Translations under genes and position numbers: made by a program
In this document: positions 1 through 9,336 of the stretch, piece after piece
How the letters are laid out: each line of letters starts with the position of its first letter
How positions within the stretch are numbered: position 1 is the first letter of the stretch
NCBI RefSeq assembly: GCF_029338275.1
Contig: NZ_CP119789.1
Location: forward strand, 434,001-498,000
DNA length: 64,000 nt
Direction: 5' to 3'
Source: Haloarcula ordinaria
GTDB lineage: Archaea; Halobacteriota; Halobacteria; Halobacteriales; Haloarculaceae
The notes under the pieces: model-generated
What the model was told of the DNA's origin: nothing
Database searches by the model: none
The model's input: the letters and a program-made list of their open reading frames with translations, nothing else

Positions 1-146
1 GCGCGACGGCTCGCACGAAGCGACTGAGCGGCACCGAACGGCCCGATTCTCACGTAGGTACTATCCCGGGCGACCGACCTGTCAGTCCGCGAAAACCCTA
101 AGCGTAGCGCCCGTGAACTAGTAACACATATGTCACCCCGAGGCAG

Positions 147-1262
147 GTGGTTCCTCTGAGCGTGCTCCAGCGCGACCCCGCGGACCAGGTACAGATTCTC
201 GACGAGGACGGCCAGGTCCGGGACGGCTCGACGGTGCCGGACCTCTCGGACGACGCGCTGGTGACGATATACCGCCAGTTGAAACTCGGTCGGCACTTCG
301 ACCAGCGGGCGGTGAGCCTGCAACGACAGGGGCGGATGGGGACCTACCCGCCGATGGCCGGCCAGGAGGCCTCACAGGTCGGCAGCGCCACTGCCCTGGC
401 CGAGGGCGACTGGGTGTTCCCGAGCTATCGCGAGCACCTGGCGCTGGCGGTTCGCGGCTGGGCACTGTCCGATACCCTGCTGTACTGGATGGGCAACGAG
501 CAGGGGAATGCGCCACCGGAAGGGGTCAACGTGTTCTCGCTCGCGGTGCCCATCGGGACCCAGATTCCCCACGCGACCGGCGCGGCGTGGGCGGCGAAGC
601 TCCGCGGCGACGACACGGTCGTCCTCACCTACTTCGGGGACGGCGCGACCAGCGAGGGGGACTTCCACGAGGGGCTGAACTTCGCCGGCGTCTTCGACGT
701 GCCGGCGGTCTTCTTCTGTAACAACAACCAGTGGGCCATCTCGATGCCCCGTGAGCACCAGACCGCGAGCGCGACGCTGGCCCAGAAGGCGACCGCATAC
801 GGGTTCGACGGCGTGCAGGTCGACGGGATGGACCCACTCGCCGTCTACCAGGTGACCCGCGAAGCCGTTGAGAAGGCCCGCGATCCGCCAGCGGGGCAGT
901 TACGCCCGACGCTCATCGAGGCCGTCCAGTACCGCTTCGGGGCCCACACCACCGCGGACGACCCCTCGGTGTACCGCGACGAGGAGGAGGTCGAGCGCTG
1001 GAAGCGCAAGGACCCCATCCCGCGGATGGAGCGGTTCCTCCGGGACCGGGGCCTGCTCGACGACGAGCGAATCGCGAGTATCGACGAGTCCGTCAAGACG
1101 GCGGTCGCCGAGGCCATCGACACGGCCGAGTCCACCCCGCGGCCGGACCCCGAGGAGATGTTCGCCGACGTCTACGCCGAGATGCCCCAGCGGCTCGAAG
1201 CGCAACTCGACTACCTGCGGGACCTGCGCGCGCGTCACGGCGACGAGGAGGTGCTGGAATGA
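147..1262 (+). CDS. pdhA: 2-oxoacid dehydrogenase E1 component, alpha subunit
   Basis: Alpha subunit of the thiamine-diphosphate-dependent E1 decarboxylase of a pyruvate/branched-chain 2-oxoacid dehydrogenase complex (cytoplasm). The 371-residue product carries the ThDP/Mg motif, starting GDG at residues 164-166 and closing with NNN at 192-194. Full length for the family. It opens a cluster E1 alpha-E1 beta-E2, with E3 at 4844. Start: GTG at 147; the in-frame GTG at 162 is also possible, and the ATG at 130 is out of frame and soon stops. Haloarchaea oxidise pyruvate mainly with a ferredoxin-dependent enzyme, so the true substrate of such complexes is uncertain; the pyruvate name is conventional. 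Confidence 0.9.
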   Translation: MVPLSVLQRDPADQVQILDEDGQVRDGSTVPDLSDDALVTIYRQLKLGRHFDQRAVSLQRQGRMGTYPPMAGQEASQVGSATALAEGDWVFPSYREHLALAVRGWALSDTLLYWMGNEQGNAPPEGVNVFSLAVPIGTQIPHATGAAWAAKLRGDDTVVLTYFGDGATSEGDFHEGLNFAGVFDVPAVFFCNNNQWAISMPREHQTASATLAQKATAYGFDGVQVDGMDPLAVYQVTREAVEKARDPPAGQLRPTLIEAVQYRFGAHTTADDPSVYRDEEEVERWKRKDPIPRMERFLRDRGLLDDERIASIDESVKTAVAEAIDTAESTPRPDPEEMFADVYAEMPQRLEAQLDYLRDLRARHGDEEVLE

Positions 1263-2248
1263 GCGCCGGGAGCCAGAACCTCACGCTGGTCCAGGCGGTC
1301 CGAGACGGTCTCTACGGCGAGCTGGAGCGCGACGAGGACGTGCTCGTGCTGGGCGAGGACGTCGGGCGCAACGGCGGCGTCTTCCGGGCGACACAGGGCC
1401 TCTACGAGGAGTTCGGCGAGGACCGGGTCGTCGACACCCCGCTCGCCGAGGGCGGCATCGTCGGCACCGCCATCGGGATGGCGGCCTACGGCCTGCGGCC
1501 GGTCCCCGAGATACAGTTCTCCGGGTTCATGTACCCCGCCTTCGACCAGCTCGTCAGTCACGCCGCACGCCTGCGCACCCGAAGCCGGGGGCGGTACACC
1601 TGTCCGTTGACGGTTCGGGCCCCCTACGGCGGCGGCATCCGCGCGCCCGAGCACCACTCCGAGTCGAAGGAGGCGTTCTACGTCCACGAACCGGGGCTGA
1701 AGGTCGTCGTTCCCTCGACGCCCCGCGAGACCAAGGGGCTGCTCGCAGCGTCCATCCGCGACCCCGATCCCGTCGTCTTCCTCGAACCGAAGCTCATCTA
1801 CCGAGCGTTCCGCGAGGAGGTCCCCGACGAGCCCTACACCATCGAACTCGGCGAGGCGGACGTGAAACGGGCGGGCACCGACGTCTCGGTGTTCACCTGG
1901 GGCGCGATGATCCGACCGACGATGGAGGCCGCCGAGCACCTGGCCGAGGAGGGCATCGACGTCGAGGTGGTCGACCTGCGGACGCTCTCGCCGATGGACA
2001 CCGACGCCATCGTCGAGTCGTTCGAGAAGACCGGCCGCGGGGTGGTGGTCCACGAGGCCCCCAAGACCGGTGGACTGGCCGGCGAGATAATCGCGACCAT
2101 CCAGGAGGAGGCGCTGCTCTACCAGGAGGCCCCCATCACGCGAGTTACCGGCTTCGACGTGCCGTACCCGCTCTACGCCCTGGAGGACTACTACCTCCCC
2201 GAACCCGCCCGCATCGAGGACGGCATCAGAGAAGCGGTCGAGTTCTGA
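1259..2248 (+). CDS. pdhB: 2-oxoacid dehydrogenase E1 component, beta subunit
   Basis: Beta subunit of the E1 heterotetramer; it completes the ThDP site and recruits the E2 core. The 329-residue length is typical. The start ATG overlaps the alpha-subunit stop in an ATGA junction, so the two are translationally coupled and expected at 1:1. Conserved features include the LGEDVG segment near residue 30 and, in the C-terminal domain, the segment around [11 protein letters not shown] (about residues 237-247). Next comes the E2 gene after a 73-bp gap, which contains a TATA-like TCTTTAGGGC at about 2289, so E2 may also have its own promoter. Confidence 0.9.
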   Translation: MSAGSQNLTLVQAVRDGLYGELERDEDVLVLGEDVGRNGGVFRATQGLYEEFGEDRVVDTPLAEGGIVGTAIGMAAYGLRPVPEIQFSGFMYPAFDQLVSHAARLRTRSRGRYTCPLTVRAPYGGGIRAPEHHSESKEAFYVHEPGLKVVVPSTPRETKGLLAASIRDPDPVVFLEPKLIYRAFREEVPDEPYTIELGEADVKRAGTDVSVFTWGAMIRPTMEAAEHLAEEGIDVEVVDLRTLSPMDTDAIVESFEKTGRGVVVHEAPKTGGLAGEIIATIQEEALLYQEAPITRVTGFDVPYPLYALEDYYLPEPARIEDGIREAVEF

Positions 2249-2321
2249 GCGGGGCCGCGAGCCGTCTCGGTCCGCCGAGACGACGAGTATCTTTAGGGCG
2301 GTTCGGCGAGCAGTGTGAGCC

Positions 2322-3836
2322 ATGTTCGAGTTCAAACTCCCCGACCTCGGCGAGGGCGTCGCCGAGGGCGAGGTGCTCGAGTGGCACGTCGCGCCGGGCG
2401 ACCGCGTCAGCGAGGACGACCTGCTCGCCGAGGTCGAGACCGACAAGGCCGCCGTCGACGTGCCCTCGCCGGTCGACGGCGTCGTCCGCGAGCTCCGCGC
2501 CGACCCGGGCGACGTCGTCGCGGTCGGCGAGGTCATCGTCACCATCGACGAGGACGGCGACGGCGAGGCCGAATCCACGGAGCCGGCACCCGAGCCCGAC
2601 TCGGGAACGGCGTCGACCGACGGCGAGACGAGCGGTCGGGTCTTCGCCGCGCCGAGTGTCCGCCGCCTCGCCCGCGAGTCGGACGTCGACATCACGGACG
2701 TCGAGGGGACCGGCCCCGGCGGCCGAATCACCGAAGCCGACGTGGAAGCGGCCGCGGACGCGAGCGACAGCGGGGTGGAATCCGCCGTCTCGCGCGTCTC
2801 CGACGAGGACGAGGCGGTGAAATCGGCAGTCAGCCGTGTCTCGGACGACGCCGACGCGGAGGCAGCCGACGGGACCGCCGTGAAGTCGGCCGTCCGCCGG
2901 GTGTCGGCGGACGAGGCCGCCCCTCGCGGCGGCGAGCGCCGCGAGCGGACGCTGGCGACGCCGGCGACGCGCCGGCTCGCCCGCGAGCTCGGCGTCGACA
3001 TCGACAGCGTGCCGACCGACCAGACCCGCGACGGCGAGCCGTACGTCGACCAGGCGACGGTGCAAGCGTACGCGGAGGCTCGCTCGACGGAAGCGGACGC
3101 CACAGACGCGGCGGCCGAGACGACGCCATCGGGCGCGAAACCCGAGCGGCGCGAGCCCTACCGCGGCGTCCGACGCACCATCGGCGAACAGATGGCCCGC
3201 TCCCGCCGGGAGGTTCCCCACGCGACCCACCACGACCGCGTCGAGGTGTCGGCCCTGGTCGAGGCCCGCGAGCGCCTCGAACCGCTCGCTGAGGAACGGG
3301 ACGTCGACCTGACCTACACCCCCTTCGTCCTGAAGTGCGTCGCCGCCGCGCTCGAACAGCACCCGGTGTTGAACACCGAACTCGACACGGACGCCGAGGA
3401 AGTCGTCTACAAGGACTACTACGACATCGGCGTCGCGACGGCGACTGACCACGGCCTGATGGTCCCCGTCGTCGAGAACGTCGACGGCAAGGGCCTGCTG
3501 GCGCTCGCGAGCGACGTGAACGACCTCACGGCGCGGGCCCGTTCGCGGGACATCGAACGGTCGGAGATGCAGGGCGGGACGTTCACCGTGACGAACTTCG
3601 GGACCCTCGGCGGCGAGTACGCCGACCCGGTCATCAACGTGCCCGAGACGGCGATTCTCGGCGTCGGCGCGCTGAAAGAGCGCCCCGTCGTCGAGGACGG
3701 CGAGGTGGTCGCCCGGCCGACGCTGCCGCTCTCGCTGGCCATCGACCATCGCGTCGTCGACGGCGCGGACGCCGCGCGGTTCGTCAACACGCTCAAGACA
3801 TACCTGGCGGACCCGACGCGGTTGCTGCTGGAGTGA
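2322..3836 (+). CDS. pdhC: 2-oxoacid dehydrogenase E2 component, dihydrolipoamide acyltransferase
   Basis: E2 core enzyme that carries the acyl group on lipoyl-lysine and transfers it to CoA. Domains in order: one lipoyl domain (residues 1-76) with the lipoylated Lys42 in ETDKAAVD; a peripheral-subunit-binding domain (about 107-143, with GTGPGGR); an acidic linker with three copies of a VKSAVSRVSD-like decapeptide (152-161, 167-176, 187-196); a second, degenerate binding-domain-like segment (about 209-251, lacking GTGPGGR); then the catalytic acyltransferase domain ending with DHRVVDG (His476, Asp480). Length is 504 residues. The repeats and the second binding-domain-like segment are unusual. 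Operon with the E1 genes. Confidence 0.92.
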   Translation: MFEFKLPDLGEGVAEGEVLEWHVAPGDRVSEDDLLAEVETDKAAVDVPSPVDGVVRELRADPGDVVAVGEVIVTIDEDGDGEAESTEPAPEPDSGTASTDGETSGRVFAAPSVRRLARESDVDITDVEGTGPGGRITEADVEAAADASDSGVESAVSRVSDEDEAVKSAVSRVSDDADAEAADGTAVKSAVRRVSADEAAPRGGERRERTLATPATRRLARELGVDIDSVPTDQTRDGEPYVDQATVQAYAEARSTEADATDAAAETTPSGAKPERREPYRGVRRTIGEQMARSRREVPHATHHDRVEVSALVEARERLEPLAEERDVDLTYTPFVLKCVAAALEQHPVLNTELDTDAEEVVYKDYYDIGVATATDHGLMVPVVENVDGKGLLALASDVNDLTARARSRDIERSEMQGGTFTVTNFGTLGGEYADPVINVPETAILGVGALKERPVVEDGEVVARPTLPLSLAIDHRVVDGADAARFVNTLKTYLADPTRLLLE

Positions 3837-3860
3837 GAACAATCGGCAGCAGGCCGGCGA

Positions 3861-4733
3861 TTACGTGTTGACCCGTTCGAGGTAGTGCGTGACCACGATC
3901 TGCCCCTTCGCGGTCAGCACCGGCCCGCCGTCCTTCGACTCGATGAGCCCCTTCTCGTGGAGCGCGTGCAAGAGGCGTTTGACCTGTTTTGGCTCGGTGT
4001 CCAGCACGCTCGACAGCGAGACGTCCATGTCGCCGGTCGAGTAGATGGTCGCCAGCGCCTCCGTCTCCGCTTCGGAGAGGGACAGCTGCGAGAGCGAGTC
4101 GATGACGCGCTGGTAGACCCGACGGAGGTACCGCCCGAGTATCGAGAGCTTGCGGTTGGAGTCGATGGCCGCGAGCGTCGTCAGCGCCGTCCCGCCGTCC
4201 ATGTGGCTGACGACCAGCACCGGCCGGGTCGTCCCATCGACGGCCCGCTCCATCCGGTCGAAGTCGATGACCGAGTCGAGCGGAATCGTCACCGGCCCCT
4301 CGTCGGTGTCGAACTCGACCGCGCCGGTCTGCAAGGAGAGCAGGCCGCCCTTGAACTCGGCGTCGGTGACCCGGCCGCCGACCTTCGCCGGGTGCTTGAG
4401 CGTCACGTCGGTCCCGTTCAGCATCGCCTTGTACAGCACCGTGACGAACTTCTCGATGGTGCCCTCGTCGGCGGCGACAGCGACGGCCAGACGGTTGTCT
4501 CGCTCCCGATAGGCGACGGTCACCGGCGTGCCCGGCATCGGGTCGAAGAAGTTGGGCGTGCTCCCGACCGAGACGTCGAACACCGAGTCGAGCGGGATGC
4601 GTACCGTGTCGTCGTCACCCGCCGCCAGGACGAGCTGTCCCTTGCCGAGGAGAATCCGCCCGTCGACGGGGCCGTCCCACGCCGGGGTCTCGGCGGCGAA
4701 CGTCCCCGTGAAATCCGCGAGTACCGATGACAT
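3861..4733 (-). CDS. cheF: Taxis protein CheF-like (archaeal chemotaxis/archaellum adaptor)
   Basis: Resembles the archaea-specific CheF family, which links the bacterial-type Che system (CheY, CheD, CheC) to the archaellum switch. The 290-residue product has an N-terminal half with two similar beta-rich modules (around GKGQLVL and GGLLSLQTG) and a C-terminal winged-helix-like region (around residues 230-290, VLDTEPKQVKRLLHALHEKG). ATG at 4733 is preferred; an in-frame GTG at 4751 would add six residues. A TATA-like TTCAATATC lies on this strand near 4772. It sits inverted inside the 2-oxoacid dehydrogenase cluster with no other taxis gene nearby. Family assignment is by recall of the sequence pattern. 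Confidence 0.75.
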   Translation of the reverse strand: MSSVLADFTGTFAAETPAWDGPVDGRILLGKGQLVLAAGDDDTVRIPLDSVFDVSVGSTPNFFDPMPGTPVTVAYRERDNRLAVAVAADEGTIEKFVTVLYKAMLNGTDVTLKHPAKVGGRVTDAEFKGGLLSLQTGAVEFDTDEGPVTIPLDSVIDFDRMERAVDGTTRPVLVVSHMDGGTALTTLAAIDSNRKLSILGRYLRRVYQRVIDSLSQLSLSEAETEALATIYSTGDMDVSLSSVLDTEPKQVKRLLHALHEKGLIESKDGGPVLTAKGQIVVTHYLERVNT

Positions 4734-4811
4734 GTGGCGGTTAGATACCACACCTGATTGCTGGCGGGATATTGAACTTTCGTTTCACGGCTCGGCGCGT
4801 GAACCGATACA

Positions 4812-4822
4812 AGAGTTAAACC
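4812..4822 (+). promoter_or_regulatory. TATA box of the E3 gene
   Basis: GAGTTAAACC lies about 25-30 bases before the ATG at 4844, the spacing expected for a short-leader haloarchaeal promoter. E3 is therefore probably transcribed separately from E1/E2, from which it is parted by inverted cheF. Confidence 0.5.
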
Positions 4823-4843
4823 GTCCCCGGACGGACAGGAGCT

Positions 4844-6262
4844 ATGGTCGTCGGAGACGTCACAACGGGGACGGAACTGCTCGTAATCGGCGGCGGGCCG
4901 GGCGGCTACGTCGCCGCGATACGGGCCGCACAGCTCGGACTGGACACCACGCTGGTCGAGAAAGCCGACATCGGCGGGTCCTGTCTGAACCACGGCTGTA
5001 TCCCCTCGAAGGCGTACATCTCAGCCGCCGACGTCGCCCACGGCGCCGGACACGCGGAGGACATGGGCGTGTTCGCGGACCCGGTCGTCGACATGGCCGG
5101 CATGAGATCCTGGAAAGACGGAATCGTCACCCGCCTGACGAAGGGCGTCGAGTCGCTGTGTACGGCCGCCGGCGTCAACCTGATTTCGGGGACCGCCTCG
5201 TTCGTCGACGAGGAGACGGTCCGGGTCGCCCACGGCGGCGAGGGGCAGGGCTCGGAATCCATCGCCTTCGAGCAGTGCGTCGTCGCCACGGGCAGTCGTC
5301 CCATCGAGATTCCGGGCTTCGCGTTCACGGACGAGCCCATCCTCTCGTCGCGTGAGGCGCTGGCACTGGAGTCGGTGCCCGACGAACTCGTCGTCGTGGG
5401 TGCGGGCTACATCGGGATGGAACTGTCGACGGTGTTCGCGAAACTGGGCGCGTCGGTCACCGTCGTCGAGGTACTCGATGACGTGCTGCCGGGCTACGAG
5501 GACGACGTCTCGCGGGTCGTCCGCGAGCGCGCCGAGTCGCTGGGTATCGACTTCCGCTTCGGCGAGGCCGCTCGCGACTGGGAGGCGACGGACGACGGCA
5601 TCCGCGTCCAGACCACCGACGAGGACGACGAAGTGGTCGAGTACGCCGCCGAGAAGTGCCTGGTCGCGGTCGGTCGCGAGCCGGTCACCGACACGCTCGG
5701 TCTCGAGGCCATCGAGCTCGAACCCGACGACGACGGTTTTCTCCCCACCGACGAGCAGGCCCGGACCGACGTCGAGGGCGTCTTCGCGGTGGGCGACGTC
5801 GCCGGCGAACCGATGCTGGCCCACAAGGGCATGGCCGAGGGCGAAGTCGCCGCCGAAGTCGCCGCCGGCGAACCCGCCGCGCTGGACCACCAGGCAATCC
5901 CCGCAGCGGTGTTCACCGACCCCGAAATCGGCACCGTAGGCCTGACGGAAGCGGAGGCCGAGGCCGAGGGATTCGACCCCGTCGTCGGCCGGATGTCGAT
6001 GCGAGCGAGCGGGCGTGCGCTCACGCTCGACGAGAAAGAGGGGTTCGTGCGTGTCGTCGCCGACGCCGACACGGAGTTCCTGCTGGGCGCGCAGATCGTT
6101 GGCCCGGAGGCCTCCGAGCTCGTCGCCGAGCTCGGCCTGGGTATCGAGATGGGTGCGCGACTCGAAGACATCGCCGCCACGGTGCACGTCCACCCAACGC
6201 TCTCGGAGGCCGTCCACGAGGCGGCGAAGGCCGCCCGGGGCGAGGCCATCCACACCCGCTGA
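4844..6262 (+). CDS. lpdA: Dihydrolipoyl dehydrogenase (E3)
   Basis: FAD-dependent enzyme that reoxidises dihydrolipoamide with NAD+ for the 2-oxoacid dehydrogenase complex (and possibly the glycine cleavage system). The 472-residue product has an N-terminal FAD Rossmann motif GGGPGGY (residues 16-22), the redox disulfide Cys47/Cys52 in GGSCLNHGCIPSK, a central NAD-binding GAGYIGME, and the C-terminal interface segment HVHPTLSE with the catalytic His. All key residues are present and the length is normal. It completes the E1-E2-E3 set begun at 147. Confidence 0.95.
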   Translation: MVVGDVTTGTELLVIGGGPGGYVAAIRAAQLGLDTTLVEKADIGGSCLNHGCIPSKAYISAADVAHGAGHAEDMGVFADPVVDMAGMRSWKDGIVTRLTKGVESLCTAAGVNLISGTASFVDEETVRVAHGGEGQGSESIAFEQCVVATGSRPIEIPGFAFTDEPILSSREALALESVPDELVVVGAGYIGMELSTVFAKLGASVTVVEVLDDVLPGYEDDVSRVVRERAESLGIDFRFGEAARDWEATDDGIRVQTTDEDDEVVEYAAEKCLVAVGREPVTDTLGLEAIELEPDDDGFLPTDEQARTDVEGVFAVGDVAGEPMLAHKGMAEGEVAAEVAAGEPAALDHQAIPAAVFTDPEIGTVGLTEAEAEAEGFDPVVGRMSMRASGRALTLDEKEGFVRVVADADTEFLLGAQIVGPEASELVAELGLGIEMGARLEDIAATVHVHPTLSEAVHEAAKAARGEAIHTR

Positions 6263-6289
6263 CCGCGCAACCTTCGACACCAACAGAAA

Positions 6290-6300
6290 GGTTATAACAG
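6290..6300 (+). promoter_or_regulatory. TATA box upstream of the 6336 gene
   Basis: GGTTATAACA lies about 36-46 bases before the ATG at 6336 and just after the E3 stop codon, so the downstream membrane protein probably has its own promoter. Confidence 0.45.
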
Positions 6301-6335
6301 GTGTTGGAAAACTGAAAGCCAAAGGTGTCGGAACG

Positions 6336-6959
6336 ATGGCCCCCCAAGACAGTTACCAGGACGACCGGATAGCGAGCGCAGTGTGCTCCGGGTCGGCGTA
6401 CGACCGCGTTCGCTACGAGCGGTACTCCTTCTTCAGACAGACGGTTCCCCGAACGCTCACCGCCCAGAGCGGCGTACTCGCGCTGCTCGCGCTCACCCTG
6501 CCGATGTACGGCCTCTACCCGGAGAGCGCGGCGACGTATCTCCCGGCGACCGACCCGGCAGTCGCCTCGCCGAAGGCCGTCCTGCTGGCGGTGTTCGGCG
6601 GCGGCATGATACTGCTGAGTGCCGCGTTGCTCGTCGCCACCGGGCTCTATCGGGCCAGGATCTCACCGCTGACGGAGGCCCAGGCCCACAGCGTCATCGA
6701 CGCAGAGGACTTCGCCAGGTACGTCGGCCTCGGGACCGGCGGGCTCGCGGTCCTGCTGTCGGTCTGTCTGTTCGCCGTCGGCCTCGGCGGCGGCGACGCC
6801 ATCGGTACCTACGTCGCGACGACGGGGCGCAACCCCTTCGTCGACTCCGGGACCGGGCTCTCTGTCGAGACGCTCGCACTGGTGGCGTACGCCGCCAGCG
6901 TGTTGCTGTTTTTCGTCGGCCGCTACCTCTCGGTCCGCCTCCTCCCGACGACGCAGTGA
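6336..6959 (+). CDS. Uncharacterised membrane protein, about four TM segments
   Basis: Predicted integral membrane protein of 207 residues. After a short charged N-terminus there are about four hydrophobic segments, near residues 40-60, 80-102, 130-152 and 180-200. No motif I recognise. The ATG at 6336 follows a TATA box at 6290; the same frame is open further upstream, but that part overlaps the E3 gene and is not expected to be translated. No functional call can be made. The neighbours (E3, aldo/keto reductase) do not suggest a role. Confidence 0.7.
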   Translation: MAPQDSYQDDRIASAVCSGSAYDRVRYERYSFFRQTVPRTLTAQSGVLALLALTLPMYGLYPESAATYLPATDPAVASPKAVLLAVFGGGMILLSAALLVATGLYRARISPLTEAQAHSVIDAEDFARYVGLGTGGLAVLLSVCLFAVGLGGGDAIGTYVATTGRNPFVDSGTGLSVETLALVAYAASVLLFFVGRYLSVRLLPTTQ

Positions 6960-7007
6960 CGGCGACCCGCGCACCTTTGGGCCAGGCGCCCCTCACTCGA
7001 AGTGAAC

Positions 7008-7847
7008 ATGGTCACGAACGAGAGCGGGACATTCGACATCGGCGGCGACCTCACGGTCAAACGACTGGGCTTCGGTGCGATGCGCATCACCGGCGACGGT
7101 ATCATCGGCGAACCGGACGACGTCGCGAACGCCCGGGCGGTCCTGGAGCGGGCGGTCGAACTCGGTGTGGACTTCATCGACACCGCGGACTCCTACGGGC
7201 CCGGCGTCTCGGAGCGACTCATCGGGGAGACGCTCGACACGGAGCGCGAGGACCTCGTCATCGCGACGAAGGGGGGCCTGCTACGCAACACCGACACGGA
7301 CTGGCTCCCCCACGGCGACCCGAACTACCTGCGTAACGCCCAGCTGTGCTCGCGGGACCGCCTCCGGATGGACCCTATCGACCTCTATCAGTACCACCGG
7401 CCCGACCCCGACACCCCGTTCGAGGAGTCGGTACAGACGCTCGCGGAGCTGAAAGACGAGGGGCTGGTGCGCCACGTCGGCCTCTCGAACGTCTCGGTCG
7501 ACCAGCTAGACCGGGCGCGGGATATCGTCGACATCGCGACGGTCCAGAACCGCTACAACATCACCGACCGGGACAGCGAGGCGGTCCTCGAAGCGTGTGA
7601 GGAGTACGGCGTCGGTTTCATCCCGTGGTTCCCGCTCGGGGCCGGGAGCGTCGGCGAGGTCGAGGGCATCGACGCGGTGGCCGAGCGCCACGACGCCACC
7701 CGCCACCAGATTGCCCTGGCGTGGCTGCTCGAACACTCGGACGTGACGCTGCCGATTCCCGGCACGGCGGACCTCGACCACCTGGAACAGAACGTCGCCG
7801 CCAGCGCGATCGACCTCACCGACGAGGACATGGCGCAACTGCGCTGA
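7008..7847 (+). CDS. Aldo/keto reductase family oxidoreductase
   Basis: NAD(P)H-dependent reductase with a TIM-barrel fold. The 279-residue product shows the family's catalytic tetrad in order: Asp and Tyr in DTADSYG (about residues 58-64), Lys in ATKGG (about 88), and His in YQYHRPD (about 128). The cofactor-binding segment IPGTADLDHLEQN is near the C-terminus. ATG at 7008 is used; an in-frame GTG six bases earlier is possible. Substrate cannot be inferred. Transcribed in the same direction as its neighbours, but with gaps on both sides. Confidence 0.9.
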   Translation: MVTNESGTFDIGGDLTVKRLGFGAMRITGDGIIGEPDDVANARAVLERAVELGVDFIDTADSYGPGVSERLIGETLDTEREDLVIATKGGLLRNTDTDWLPHGDPNYLRNAQLCSRDRLRMDPIDLYQYHRPDPDTPFEESVQTLAELKDEGLVRHVGLSNVSVDQLDRARDIVDIATVQNRYNITDRDSEAVLEACEEYGVGFIPWFPLGAGSVGEVEGIDAVAERHDATRHQIALAWLLEHSDVTLPIPGTADLDHLEQNVAASAIDLTDEDMAQLR

Positions 7848-7907
7848 GCGAGACGGCAACGCCCACCACAAGAAGGTTACCGCGCCGACGTGACGCTCGT
7901 CGTACAG

Positions 7908-8372
7908 ATGCCCCGCCCGTTCCGGCGCGAGAAGCCCCTCCAGGCCGCGAAACTCGCCGCGGTAGTGGTCACGCTCGGGTACGCTGTCGGCGTCTATGTC
8001 GGCATCGTGCCGTCCGAGAGCATCACGACCCTGCTCGTCGTGCCGCTCCTCGGACTCGGCCTCGCGATCGCCGTCGTCGTCGAGACACTGCTCGCCGGCG
8101 TCAGGACGGTCCGCGACGAGACCACGGTCGGCGAGCGCCTCTTGGCCCGACCGTGGTACACCGCCGTCAGAACCGTCGAAGTGCTGAGCGTCGTGCTGGC
8201 GGTGGCGCTCTTCGGGGCCCTCGTCGTCTGGATTCCGTCGGGCCCGATGGCAGGTCCGGGCGCCGTGTGGGTCTTTTTCGTCGTCGTCGGCATGGGCCTG
8301 CTCGCGTTCGGCGGCAGTCTCCTCCGGACGCTGGCCGAGTACTATCGCTACCGTCGAGCGACGACGTCGTGA
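7908..8372 (+). CDS. Uncharacterised four-TM membrane protein
   Basis: Small membrane protein of 154 residues with about four hydrophobic segments (near 15-35, 43-62, 90-112 and 120-140), a basic N-terminus (MPRPFRREK) and a basic tail. No catalytic motif is seen. ATG at 7908 is chosen over an in-frame GTG at 7890. It lies between the aldo/keto reductase and prephenate dehydratase genes, with no overlap. Function unknown. Confidence 0.65.
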   Translation: MPRPFRREKPLQAAKLAAVVVTLGYAVGVYVGIVPSESITTLLVVPLLGLGLAIAVVVETLLAGVRTVRDETTVGERLLARPWYTAVRTVEVLSVVLAVALFGALVVWIPSGPMAGPGAVWVFFVVVGMGLLAFGGSLLRTLAEYYRYRRATTS

Positions 8373-8433
8373 GACGGCAGAGCGTCGAGGAGCGACCGGG
8401 GTTCTTTTCATGTCGAACGGTCTACCGGCGGGT

Positions 8434-9249
8434 ATGACCACGATCACGCTGGGGCCCGCGGGGACCTACTCTCACCGGGCCGCACAGGCGGTCGACGACG
8501 GCGACATCGAGTTCGCCGAGTCGATGACCGCCATCGTCGAGGCCGTCGCCGAGGGGGAGGCCGACCGGGGCGTCGTCCCCGTCGAGAACAGCATCGAGGG
8601 CTCCGTGACGGAATCGCTGGACGCCTTCGCCGAGTACGACGTCGCCGTCGTCAAGGAGATTATCACGCCCATCCGCCACGCGCTCCTGGCCCAGGGCGAG
8701 TCGTTCGACCTGGTCGCCAGTCACGCCCAGGCGCTGGCCCAGTGTCGCGGGTGGCTCGACGAACACTACCCCGACATCGACGTCGAGGCGGTCGCTTCCA
8801 CCGCCCGGGGCGTCGAGCGTGCCCGTGATGACCCGACGGTGGCGGCCATCGGGCACCCGGCCAACGCCTCGAACGGGGCCGAGCTCGAACTGCTGGCCGA
8901 GGACATCCAGGACAAGTCCTCGAACGCGACGCGCTTCCTGGCCGTCGCGCCCGTCAGCGAGCGTTCGGACGCCGGCGGCAAGACCTCCTTCATCGTCTAC
9001 CCGAACGCCGACTACCCCGGCCTGCTGCTGGAACTGCTCAACCCCTTTGCGGACCGCGACATCAACCTCACGCGGGTCGAATCCCGGCCCAGCGGCGAGC
9101 GTCTCGGCGACTACGTCTTCCACATCGACATCGCGGCCGGCCTCTACGAGGAGCGGACGCAGGCCGCCCTCGAGGACATCGAGGTCATCGCCGAGAAGGG
9201 GTGGGTCCGTCGCCTGGGCTCCTACGATTCGCAGACGGTGCTGAACTGA
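8434..9249 (+). CDS. pheA: Prephenate dehydratase
   Basis: Converts prephenate to phenylpyruvate in phenylalanine biosynthesis. The 271-residue monofunctional protein has the N-terminal substrate-binding-like dehydratase fold (starting TLGPAGTYSH), the diagnostic Thr-Arg-Phe triad in SNATRFLAV, and a C-terminal ACT domain (about residues 185-265) containing ESRP, the usual site of feedback inhibition by phenylalanine. There is no fused chorismate mutase, as is usual in archaea. ATG at 8434 matches the conserved N-terminus; an upstream in-frame ATG at 8410 is less likely. Confidence 0.95.
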   Translation: MTTITLGPAGTYSHRAAQAVDDGDIEFAESMTAIVEAVAEGEADRGVVPVENSIEGSVTESLDAFAEYDVAVVKEIITPIRHALLAQGESFDLVASHAQALAQCRGWLDEHYPDIDVEAVASTARGVERARDDPTVAAIGHPANASNGAELELLAEDIQDKSSNATRFLAVAPVSERSDAGGKTSFIVYPNADYPGLLLELLNPFADRDINLTRVESRPSGERLGDYVFHIDIAAGLYEERTQAALEDIEVIAEKGWVRRLGSYDSQTVLN

Positions 9250-9301
9250 GCCCCCCGAAGCCGGGCGGTCGGCTGCTATCCCTCTTTCCTGGCAGTCCGT
9301 C

Positions 9302-9313
9302 CGAAAGTTAAGT
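9302..9313 (+). promoter_or_regulatory. TATA box of the Hsp20 gene
   Basis: CGAAAGTTAAGT, a purine-rich BRE plus an AT stretch, lies 24-35 bases before the ATG at 9337, the usual position for a near-leaderless haloarchaeal transcript. Confidence 0.45.
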
Positions 9314-9336
9314 CCACGGGCGACGTACGGTCAGGC

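Noticed and set aside
1235..3842. Long minus-strand frames across the E1 beta and E2 genes
   Set aside because: Low-complexity Ser/Arg/Val-rich products opposite clear enzyme genes.
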